Positions 21,559 to 28,297 of a DNA stretch of 64,000 nt are shown here, piece by piece. Every line of letters starts with the position of its first letter. Positions within the stretch are counted from its first letter, which is position 1. This stretch comes from Streptomyces sp. NBC_00557 (GTDB lineage Bacteria > Actinomycetota > Actinomycetes > Streptomycetales > Streptomycetaceae). Position numbers and translations under genes: made by a program. The stretch spans positions 496,001 to 560,000 of the forward strand of contig NZ_CP107796.1 in the NCBI RefSeq assembly GCF_036345995.1. The letters run 5' to 3'. The notes under the pieces are model-generated. The model made no database searches, had not been told where the DNA came from, and saw nothing but the letters and a program-made list of their open reading frames with translations.

Positions 21559-22209
21559 TCAACTCCTCCCGCTCTGCCAGCCGTTGAGGTGCAGAACTTC
21601 TTCCAGGGGCCGGCGGGGTCCCGGCCGGAAGACGGTGCGCAGGGGGTGGGCGGTCGGGAGGAGGGCGCCCTGGCGGACGGTGGGAGGCAGGCCCAGGAGG
21701 TCGGCGACCTCCCGTTCGCGGTCCAGGTGGACCGCCGTCCAGGCGGTGACCAGGCCGCGGCTGCGGGCGGCCAGCGCGTAGCTCCACGCGGCGGGCAGCA
21801 GCGAGGCCCACAGGCCCGCCTGGTTGCCCTCGGGCAGCCGGCCGTCGGGCACCTCGATGCACGGGATGACCAGGACGGGCACGCGGTGCAGCCGCTCGGC
21901 CAGCAGCCGGGCGCCCGACATCATCGCGCGTGTCCGCTCGGGCAGTTCGGACAGGCGCTGCAGCGTCTCGGCGTTGCGGTCGTGGAACGCGGCCCGGTAC
22001 ACCGCGGCGACGTCCGCGCGGAGCGCGGGGTCGGTGAGGACGATCCAGCGCCAGTTCTGGCGGTTGTTGCCGTTGGGGGCCTGCAGGGCGATCCGCAGGC
22101 AGTCCTTGACGAGCTCGGGGTCCACGGGCCGGTCCAGGTCCAGTCCGCGCCGGACGCTGCGCGTGGTGGTGAGCAGTTCCTCGGCGGTGAGGGGCAGGGG
22201 CTCGGTCAC
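21559..22209 (-). CDS. Nitroreductase-family flavoprotein
   Basis: A 216-residue FMN-dependent nitroreductase-fold protein. The N-terminal TTTRSVRRGLDLDRPV and APNGNNRQNWRWIVLTD are the family's flavin-binding Arg/Ser and Asn/Gln-Trp patterns; IPCIEVPDG and the Gly/Leu-rich ASLLPAAWSYALAARSRGL follow. It starts at GTG 22207-22209, overlapping the UbiA-like stop by four bases, and is the last gene of the block. Such enzymes reduce nitro groups, enones or quinones, or act as dehydrogenases; the substrate here is unknown. In this setting reduction of an unsaturated lactone or enone intermediate is conceivable (inference). Confidence 0.88.
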   Translation of the reverse strand: MTEPLPLTAEELLTTTRSVRRGLDLDRPVDPELVKDCLRIALQAPNGNNRQNWRWIVLTDPALRADVAAVYRAAFHDRNAETLQRLSELPERTRAMMSGARLLAERLHRVPVLVIPCIEVPDGRLPEGNQAGLWASLLPAAWSYALAARSRGLVTAWTAVHLDREREVADLLGLPPTVRQGALLPTAHPLRTVFRPGPRRPLEEVLHLNGWQSGRS

Positions 22210-23105
22210 GGCAGGAGCACCGCCCGGGCGACGAGGGCGAGGTACGTGGCGACGATGAAGCCCATCGCGAGGGGCACCGGCCAGGCCCCGCGCCCTGCGG
22301 TCAGGAAGCGCCGGGTGCCCCAGGCGGGCAGGAGGGCCGCGAGGCAGGGCAGGAGCGCGAGCGGGCCGCGCGAAGCGAGCAGCAGCAGCTCGCAGCCGAC
22401 GGCCACGGCGGCGCAGGCCGCGGTGACGGCGGCGCTGCGCCGGGGGCCGAGGTCCGCCGAGTACAGGCGGGCGCCGGGCGGTGCCTCCCAGGCGGTCTTG
22501 CGGGCGAACTCGAAGTGCAGGAAGACGCCGGCGCACAGGGTCAGCAGCAGCGGTCCGCGCCAGTCGGCGGGGACCGTTCCGGCGGCGACGAGCGAGCCGT
22601 ACACGTAAGCGCCGAGGAGCACCTGCACCGGGTAGGTGACGGCCAGGTTGAGCACCTGGCGGTCGCGGACGGCCGGCGAGAGCCGTTCCAGGAGGGCGAG
22701 GAACAGGCCGTAGGCGAGGGCCGCGAGGATCAGCAGGGCGGCCGTGGCCGACAGGGCGGCGTTCAGGCCGGTGACCAGCGCGGTGATCACGGCCATGGCG
22801 CCGCGCAGTTCGGCGGCCGTGATGGCGCCGGTGACCAGCGGCCGGTCGGGGTGGTGCACTCGGTCGTAGGCGAGGTCCTTCTGCTCGTCGAGCATGCGCA
22901 GGAACAGCAGCGCCAGGACCACGCTGACGACCCGCAGCCAGGTGGCGCCGGACGGCCGCCAGGCCGTGCCGGTCGCGGCCACCGCCGAACTCTCCAGGGC
23001 GAGGACCCACAGCAGTCCGTAGGTGGCGTAGACGTGCGGCCGGAACATGCTCAGTACGAACCGGCCCAGCCGTGCGGGGACTTGGGGGACGGCGACGGTG
23101 GTCAC
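22206..23105 (-). CDS. UbiA-superfamily membrane prenyltransferase-like protein
   Basis: A 299-residue protein with about eight or nine transmembrane helices. The first Asp-rich motif of the UbiA family appears as D73-EQK-D77-LAY-D81 followed by HHPDRPL (84-90). A second conserved region, EFARKTAW...YSADLG, lies after the middle of the chain. Family members transfer a prenyl or related diphosphate-linked group to an acceptor in the membrane. The GTG start (23103-23105) lies 52 bases after the AfsA-like stop, with GAGAG upstream. No prenyl-diphosphate synthase is visible in the window, so donor and acceptor are unknown. Confidence 0.83.
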   Translation of the reverse strand: MTTVAVPQVPARLGRFVLSMFRPHVYATYGLLWVLALESSAVAATGTAWRPSGATWLRVVSVVLALLFLRMLDEQKDLAYDRVHHPDRPLVTGAITAAELRGAMAVITALVTGLNAALSATAALLILAALAYGLFLALLERLSPAVRDRQVLNLAVTYPVQVLLGAYVYGSLVAAGTVPADWRGPLLLTLCAGVFLHFEFARKTAWEAPPGARLYSADLGPRRSAAVTAACAAVAVGCELLLLASRGPLALLPCLAALLPAWGTRRFLTAGRGAWPVPLAMGFIVATYLALVARAVLLP

Positions 23106-23157
23106 TGCGGGCGGTCTCTCCGTTCTGGTGCGGGTCGTGAAGGTGCCGGGGCGGGGC

Positions 23158-24144
23158 TCATACGGCGCCGTGGGCGGCCGGGGCGGCGAGGGCGCCGGCC
23201 GTCGGGCGGGCCGGGCCGGGCTCGGCGAGCCGCAGCCGGGCCTCGACGGCCACGGCGCCGGGCTGGTGCAGCGAGCACTCGATGTCGGCGCCGGGCAGGA
23301 CCGGGCCGGTACGGCACTCCAGCGGCAGGTCCATCTCGGCGAAGCAGCGGAACCGCGCGGCCAGGCCGACCGGCAGCGCGGTGGGCGCGGACAGGGCGCC
23401 GGCGTCGACGGCGGCGGTCAGGGCGAGTTGGCGCAGCGCCTCGAGTTCGAGCATGCCGGGCACGTGGTCGACCCAGTGGTCGTACAGGGCGGGGTGGCCG
23501 GTGTCGGGGACCAGGCGGGCCGTGCGGGTGCCGTCGGGGCCGGTGCGCGGCGCGGAGATGACCGCGTTGCCGGGGTCGCGGCGGCCGACGCGGGCCGGTT
23601 CGACGCGTCGGCCGGGCAGGGCGACGGGCGTCTCGGGCAGGCCGAGCGCGCCGCGCTGCCCGGCGCGCAGACGGGTCCAGGCACGCGGGGGCATCCAGGA
23701 GTAGTCGATGCGGGCGAGCAGGGCCTCCCGGTCGCCGACGGTCATGCCGAACCGCAGCCGCAGCCCGGTCACTCCGGCCCGGTTGCGGAACCGGTGTTCG
23801 ATGCGCGTGGCGATGACCGCCTCGGTGGGGTGGTCGCCGCAGACGAGGGCCGCGGGGTCCGGCACCTCGAACTCGACGGCGCGCAGCAGGAACTTGTGGC
23901 CCAGGGGCACGTCGAGGTAGCGGTGGGCGACCACGAAGATGCCCTGCCGGCACGCCTCCAGCAGCAGCATCGGGTCGTGGCGGGCGCGGTCGGCGAGGGT
24001 GTCGTGGTAGAAGGCGTGGCGGCGGGGCAGCTGCGCGGCGAGCAGCACGTCGTCCTCGCCGTGGCGTTCGGCGTCGGTGAGGAACACCTCGGCGACCGCG
24101 GCGCGGTGCACGAGTTCCCTGGGGAGGGTCCGGGTGTACTGCAC
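23158..24144 (-). CDS. AfsA-type (A-factor/gamma-butyrolactone synthase-like) protein
   Basis: A 328-residue protein with two AfsA-type hot-dog repeats. The first starts at ELVHRAAVAEVFLTD and contains DPMLLLEACRQ...AH...VPLGHKFLL; the second contains DHWVDHVPGMLELEALRQ. AfsA enzymes join a beta-ketoacyl chain from ACP to dihydroxyacetone phosphate, the first step to gamma-butyrolactone hormones. GTG 24142-24144 follows GAGGAG, which overlaps the upstream stop, so it is coupled to the NDK-like gene. Unlike usual arrangements, no TetR-type butyrolactone receptor is next to it. It may make a signal, or may have been recruited for another acyl transfer in this operon. Confidence 0.87.
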   Translation of the reverse strand: MQYTRTLPRELVHRAAVAEVFLTDAERHGEDDVLLAAQLPRRHAFYHDTLADRARHDPMLLLEACRQGIFVVAHRYLDVPLGHKFLLRAVEFEVPDPAALVCGDHPTEAVIATRIEHRFRNRAGVTGLRLRFGMTVGDREALLARIDYSWMPPRAWTRLRAGQRGALGLPETPVALPGRRVEPARVGRRDPGNAVISAPRTGPDGTRTARLVPDTGHPALYDHWVDHVPGMLELEALRQLALTAAVDAGALSAPTALPVGLAARFRCFAEMDLPLECRTGPVLPGADIECSLHQPGAVAVEARLRLAEPGPARPTAGALAAPAAHGAV

Positions 24145-24154
24145 GGTGCGCTCC

Positions 24155-25102
24155 TCAGGTGTGCCGGGCGCGCAGGGCGTCCAGATGGCGGCGCCAGGTG
24201 CCGGCGTCGGCCCCGTCCAGCACGGGGGCGCGGCCGGGCACCCGCATGGGGAGCACCTTGGAACCGACGATCACGGCGTCCCACGGGTCGAGGTCGACGC
24301 CCCGCTCCCACGCGCTCTCCAGCAGGGCGCGCGGGGTGGCGTCGCCGGGGGCGGCGCCGGGGTGCCGGGACAGCGTGTCGCGCAGCCGCTCCACTGCGGG
24401 GTCGAAGTCGAGGTCGCGGGGCTTGGTGGCGGCGTACAGCCGGCCGGTCAGCTCCAGGGCGTGCGCGGTGCGGTCCTCGCCGGCGAGCGCGGAGCGGAAC
24501 AGTTGCTCGCGTGTGCCGTCGTCGAAGTGGACGGCCAGTTCCCGCAGCACGTCGGCGGGTTCGTCGGGGGTGTGCACCAGGTTCAGCAGGTAGCTGTAGC
24601 GGCCGAGGAGGTGGCGCAGCTGGCCCGGTCGGCGGGCGTCGGGGTCCGTGGGCCCCTTGAGCCGGGTCAGTTCCACGGACGCGGGGACGACCGGCTCGTC
24701 CTCGGGGCGGACGAGCAGCACCAGCGCGTCGGCGTCCTCCAGGAACAGCGCGGCGAGCCGCCTGCGGTAGGGGGTGGCGAGGTTCCACTGGAAGTACCAC
24801 AGGGAGCGGATCATGGTGCGGGTCAGCCGGGTCACGGCGGCGCCGACGATGCGGAAGCGCTGCTCGGTGAGCCAGTCGACGGCCGCCTCCAGCCGCCGGG
24901 CCACCACGGCGTCGGGCTTCAGCAGCAGCGCGGCGTGCCGGTGGGCGAAGCCGGTGACGTCGTCGGTGAGGGCGGCGAGCTGGTCGTGGCTCTCCTGGAA
25001 GTAGGTGTCGGCGCCGTACAGCCGCTGCTTGGCGGGGTGGCAGGTGAGCAGCGGCGAGACGGGTATGCCGTGCGCGGGTTCGGTGGGGTGGGCCGGGTTC
25101 AT
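24155..25102 (-). CDS. Enlarged nucleoside-diphosphate-kinase-like protein
   Basis: A 315-residue protein whose middle (about 55-195) follows the NDK fold: ALLLKPDAV (Lys62), a Kpn-loop-like stretch, LKGPTDP, then NLVHTPDEP with the phospho-accepting His at 177, and RELAVHFDD. Ordinary NDKs are about 140 residues, so there are about 55 extra residues at the N-terminus and 120 at the C-terminus (RDLDFDPAVERL...WDAVIVGSKVL). ATG 25100-25102 overlaps the upstream SDR stop by four bases (ATGA). NDKs pass a phosphate through His from a nucleoside triphosphate to a diphosphate; this one may act on a pathway intermediate. The specific reaction is unknown. Confidence 0.78.
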   Translation of the reverse strand: MNPAHPTEPAHGIPVSPLLTCHPAKQRLYGADTYFQESHDQLAALTDDVTGFAHRHAALLLKPDAVVARRLEAAVDWLTEQRFRIVGAAVTRLTRTMIRSLWYFQWNLATPYRRRLAALFLEDADALVLLVRPEDEPVVPASVELTRLKGPTDPDARRPGQLRHLLGRYSYLLNLVHTPDEPADVLRELAVHFDDGTREQLFRSALAGEDRTAHALELTGRLYAATKPRDLDFDPAVERLRDTLSRHPGAAPGDATPRALLESAWERGVDLDPWDAVIVGSKVLPMRVPGRAPVLDGADAGTWRRHLDALRARHT

Positions 25103-26190
25103 CGGTGGGTGCTCCCATCGGGTCGGTCGGCGGTCTGCTCGGGGCCCGGGGCCGGGCCGAGGTAGCCGGTCGCGAGGCAGTCGTCGAGGAGGCGGCGCAG
25201 GTAGGGCCGTGCCCCGGTGGCCGCGGGCCGGCGCACGAAGGCGGCGGCCTGGCTGTCGTCGAAGTGGACGCGCCGCCGGAAGTAGGTCGCGTACAGGGCG
25301 ATGACGCGGTCGTAGTACGGCCGTTCGCGGTCGGAGAGGGCACCGGCGGAGAACGCGGACGGCGGCACGAACCGCGGCACGTGGAAGGACGGGTACTCGG
25401 CGAGGACGTCGGAGAAGTCCCGCAGGGTCAGCACATGGCCGACCGCGTGCAGGGTGCGGCCCTCGGCCTCCTCGAACCGTGTGGTGGCGTCGGTGACCAG
25501 GTCGGCGACGCGGTCGACGGGGACGAGGTCGAGGCGGGCGTCGTAGTGGCCGGGCACGGTGCGCACCAGGCCCCGGGTGAGGACGCGCAGCACCGGATAG
25601 ATGGTCTTGCGGTCGCGGGCGTGGCCGGTGCGGGAGGCGCCGGTGACGATGCTGGGGCGCACCACGGCCACGGGCAGTCCGTCCGCGGCGGCCTTGCGGA
25701 CCATGGTCTCGGCGGTCAGTTTGCTCTTCTCGTAGCCGTTGCCCGGGTGCTGGCCGACGTCGAGTTCGTCCTCGCGGGCGACGCCGTCGCGTTCCCCGCA
25801 CACGTACGCGGTGCTGACGTGCACCAGCGGCGTGCGGTGGGCGAGGGCGACGTCGAGGACGTGGCGGGTGCCGGCGACGTTGATGCTCTCGTACCGTTCG
25901 TCGGGCAGGCCGAAGTCGGTGACGGCGGCGCAGTGCACGATGCGGTCCGCGCCCGCGGCAAGCCGCCGGTCCTCGTCGCTCAGCCCGAGGCCGGGCCGGG
26001 TGATGTCCCCGGCGAGGGGGGTGATGGCGCCGCGGCCGGGGGTGACCTTCCGGCCGTTGTTGCGGACCAGGCCGGCGGTGCGGTGCATCAGCGGCAGCAC
26101 GGTGTGCCCCGCAGCGGTGAGCCGCGCGGTCACCTCCGCACCCACGAATCCGCTGGCACCGGTCACCAGCACGGTCATGGGATCGGACAT
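25099..26190 (-). CDS. Extended SDR: acyl-reductase/epimerase-like (NAD_binding_4 type)
   Basis: A 363-residue NAD(P)-dependent enzyme. The Rossmann motif TGASGFVG is at 10-17, Ser/Thr are at 126-127 in HVSTAYVCGE, and the catalytic Tyr153-Lys157 lie in GYEKSKLTAE. The following LPVAVVRPSIVTG and the C-terminal region resemble fatty-acyl (male-sterility) reductases and thioester reductases more than sugar epimerases. ATG 26188-26190 has a strong GGAGGAG seven bases upstream and a 445-base leader, so this may be the first gene of a second transcript (SDR, NDK-like, AfsA-like, UbiA-like, nitroreductase). Likely role: reduction of an acyl or keto group in the side pathway. Confidence 0.8.
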   Translation of the reverse strand: MSDPMTVLVTGASGFVGAEVTARLTAAGHTVLPLMHRTAGLVRNNGRKVTPGRGAITPLAGDITRPGLGLSDEDRRLAAGADRIVHCAAVTDFGLPDERYESINVAGTRHVLDVALAHRTPLVHVSTAYVCGERDGVAREDELDVGQHPGNGYEKSKLTAETMVRKAAADGLPVAVVRPSIVTGASRTGHARDRKTIYPVLRVLTRGLVRTVPGHYDARLDLVPVDRVADLVTDATTRFEEAEGRTLHAVGHVLTLRDFSDVLAEYPSFHVPRFVPPSAFSAGALSDRERPYYDRVIALYATYFRRRVHFDDSQAAAFVRRPAATGARPYLRRLLDDCLATGYLGPAPGPEQTADRPDGSTHR

Positions 26191-26447
26191 CTGGGGCTCC
26201 TCCGGGAGGACGGGTCGGGTGGGGTGGGCGGTGGGGAGGTGGTGGGAGGTTCGGGCGGTGGGGTGCGGGTCGGGAAGCGGTGGGGCCGGCCAGGTGGCAG
26301 CGTTCGGGGTGCCGGGTGGGCCGTGCGGGGCCGGGCCTGTGCGGGAAGGGATGCCGACGCAAGGCGGAAACCGCCGGCCGAGGTGACGAAGCCCGCGGTG
26401 GCTCCCGAGCGAGACCCGGCCCAGCGGGGCACTGCTCCCCAGCCGGG

Positions 26448-26460
26448 CGCGGTCGCCGCG
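26448..26460. repeat. 13-bp inverted repeat, copy 1
   Basis: CGCGGTCGCCGCG: 5-bp inverted arms around TCG. An identical element is at 26561-26573 and at 34375-34387. Possible operator; chance occurrence in GC-rich DNA is not excluded. Confidence 0.4.
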
Positions 26461-26560
26461 CGGAGCGGACCCAGCGGGACACCGCCGCCCACGGGCCGTC
26501 GACGAACTCACGGGGCGGAGTCCCTTGCACGGCCCGCGAGCGCGACGCTCCACGGCAGTG

Positions 26561-26573
26561 CGCGGTCGCCGCG
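26561..26573. repeat. 13-bp inverted repeat, copy 2
   Basis: Second identical CGCGGTCGCCGCG in the same leader region, 113 bases from copy 1. Confidence 0.4.
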
Positions 26574-26635
26574 CAAGCCGATCCTGACGATGCGCGCAGG
26601 GACGCACCCTCACCGCCGCAAACGTCCCCCGTGCC

Positions 26636-28297
26636 TCACAGCGGCGCCGCCTGGTGGGGCTGGGTGCCGTTGCTGGCCAGGAGGTCGCGGGCCTCTTCGA
26701 TGGGGAGTTCGGCGTCGAGGTGGGCGCCGATGCGGAGCCAGTCGTAGCCGAGTTCGAGGGTGGCCCGCCAGGTGTCGGCGGACTCGAAGGAGAGCGGGAA
26801 GGAGTCGGCGCCGACGGCGCCGCGCACCAGGCCGATGAAGGAGCGCAGGTCGGTGAGGAGCGCGTCGCCCTGGCCGGGTGCGTCCACCGTGCGCCGCAGG
26901 AGTTTCCCGGCGCCCTCCCCGATGGGCCCGGCGGCGGACGGCGGGAGCAGGTCGAGGCGGCGGACGAGGTCGGAGTCGGCGGGCAGCGAGTTGACGCCGT
27001 GGGCGCTGAACAGGCCGCGCAGCGCGGCGTGCACGGCGCGGCGGGCGGTGAGCTCGGCGACCCGCCACTGGCCGCGCTGGAGGGCCCCGGTCAGGTCCTC
27101 GACGGCGTTCTCGACGACGACGTTGGACCAGACGAGGGCCATCGCGGCGGCGGCGAACCGGTCGGCCGGCAGCGGCATCAGGTCGACGGCGCGGGGCCCG
27201 GCGACGGCCGCGCCGCGCACGGACAGCACCGGGCGCGCGGTGGAGGGCGGCGGGGTGACGGGGCCGGGCGGCGCGGCGAGCGGCAGCGACGGCGTGACGG
27301 TGCCACCGCCCTTCCAGGCGAGGCGGATCAGCCCGTAGCGCAGGAACGTGGCGAGCAGCGCGCCCGGGTCGGCGACGCCGCTGCCGGCGGTCGCGGCGAG
27401 CACCTGGGGCAGCGGCCGGCCGAGGACGAGGGAACGCCACACCGCTGCGGCGTCGGCGCCGAGGGCGAACACCTCGCGCCGCCCGCGCAGGACGTGCACC
27501 CGGTCGCCGGTCTGCCAGGTGGTGACGCCGTTGACGCGCTCGACGGTGATGCGCTCGGGCTGCCAGGGCACGCCGGTGAGCCCGAGGTCCGCGGCGAAGG
27601 CGAGGGCGGCCGTCAGGTGGGTGCGGGCGGCGTCGGGGTCGCCGGGTGCGGGGGCGGCGGCCTCCAGCTGCCAGTAGCGGTCGCGCACGTCGCCGCGGCC
27701 GGCGCGGTCGAGCTGCATGGACAGCCACTTGGGTTCGAGGTAGGTCTCGCCGAGGCGGGCCGCCCAGGACTTGACGGTCTGCACCAGGCCGGCGCGGGTC
27801 CAGTCGACGGCCTCGCCGCTCTCGCCGAGGCAGAGCAGCGCCATGGCGTGCCGCAGGGACTGGCGGGCGCGGTGGGCCCACCAGTCGGCGGTGATCTCGC
27901 GGAACCGCTCGACGGGCAGCAGCGCCTTGACCTCCTCGATGAGGGCGTGGCCGCGCAGCGGGTGGCTGTGCAGCAGCCGCTGGCAGCGGTTGAGGAGGTC
28001 CTCGGAGAGCCGGCCCGGCCGCTTGGCGCCCTCCTCCACCGCGCGGAACTGCTCGGCGAGCTGACGCACCGACCGGGTGCGGATCTCGACACGCCGGCCG
28101 TCCACGAACAGCAGCGACGGCATGGTCGGCAGGTCGTCCTCGGAGCGGCCGACGAGCAGGAAGTCGATGTCGGAGGAGGGGTTGCCGAACCCTTCCGCGA
28201 TGGAGCCCTCGAGGGTGACGGCCCACTCGGCGCCGCGTGGCAGTTCGGCGAGGGACTTGTCGAGCAGATCCTGCAGCTGGTCCTCGGTGAGGATCAC
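26636..28297 (-). CDS. Pol-beta-type nucleotidyltransferase
   Basis: A 553-residue protein. The N-terminus carries a minimal nucleotidyltransferase site: G31-S32, then SSD43-ID45 (GSIAEGFGNPSSDIDFLLV), with Glu71 in RRVEIRT as a likely third metal ligand. The remaining ~450 residues are mostly helical and not recognised; they may bind the acceptor. The GTG start (28295-28297) overlaps the PEP-dikinase stop by four bases, so the two proteins are made together. Related enzymes attach a nucleotide to tRNA, proteins, aminoglycosides or lincosamides. Here it may nucleotidylate a substrate activated or phosphorylated by the dikinase, or protect the host. Family call is firm, function is not. Confidence 0.8.
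   Translation of the reverse strand: MILTEDQLQDLLDKSLAELPRGAEWAVTLEGSIAEGFGNPSSDIDFLLVGRSEDDLPTMPSLLFVDGRRVEIRTRSVRQLAEQFRAVEEGAKRPGRLSEDLLNRCQRLLHSHPLRGHALIEEVKALLPVERFREITADWWAHRARQSLRHAMALLCLGESGEAVDWTRAGLVQTVKSWAARLGETYLEPKWLSMQLDRAGRGDVRDRYWQLEAAAPAPGDPDAARTHLTAALAFAADLGLTGVPWQPERITVERVNGVTTWQTGDRVHVLRGRREVFALGADAAAVWRSLVLGRPLPQVLAATAGSGVADPGALLATFLRYGLIRLAWKGGGTVTPSLPLAAPPGPVTPPPSTARPVLSVRGAAVAGPRAVDLMPLPADRFAAAAMALVWSNVVVENAVEDLTGALQRGQWRVAELTARRAVHAALRGLFSAHGVNSLPADSDLVRRLDLLPPSAAGPIGEGAGKLLRRTVDAPGQGDALLTDLRSFIGLVRGAVGADSFPLSFESADTWRATLELGYDWLRIGAHLDAELPIEEARDLLASNGTQPHQAAPL

Larger units (their letters stand above)
26191..26635. promoter_or_regulatory. Leader region upstream of the SDR gene
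   Basis: 445 bases between the NTase stop and the SDR start; no convincing gene. It contains two copies of the inverted repeat CGCGGTCGCCGCG (26448-26460 and 26561-26573), also found once upstream of the LAL regulator. A promoter for the downstream five genes is likely here but no clear -10/-35 was found. Confidence 0.45.
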
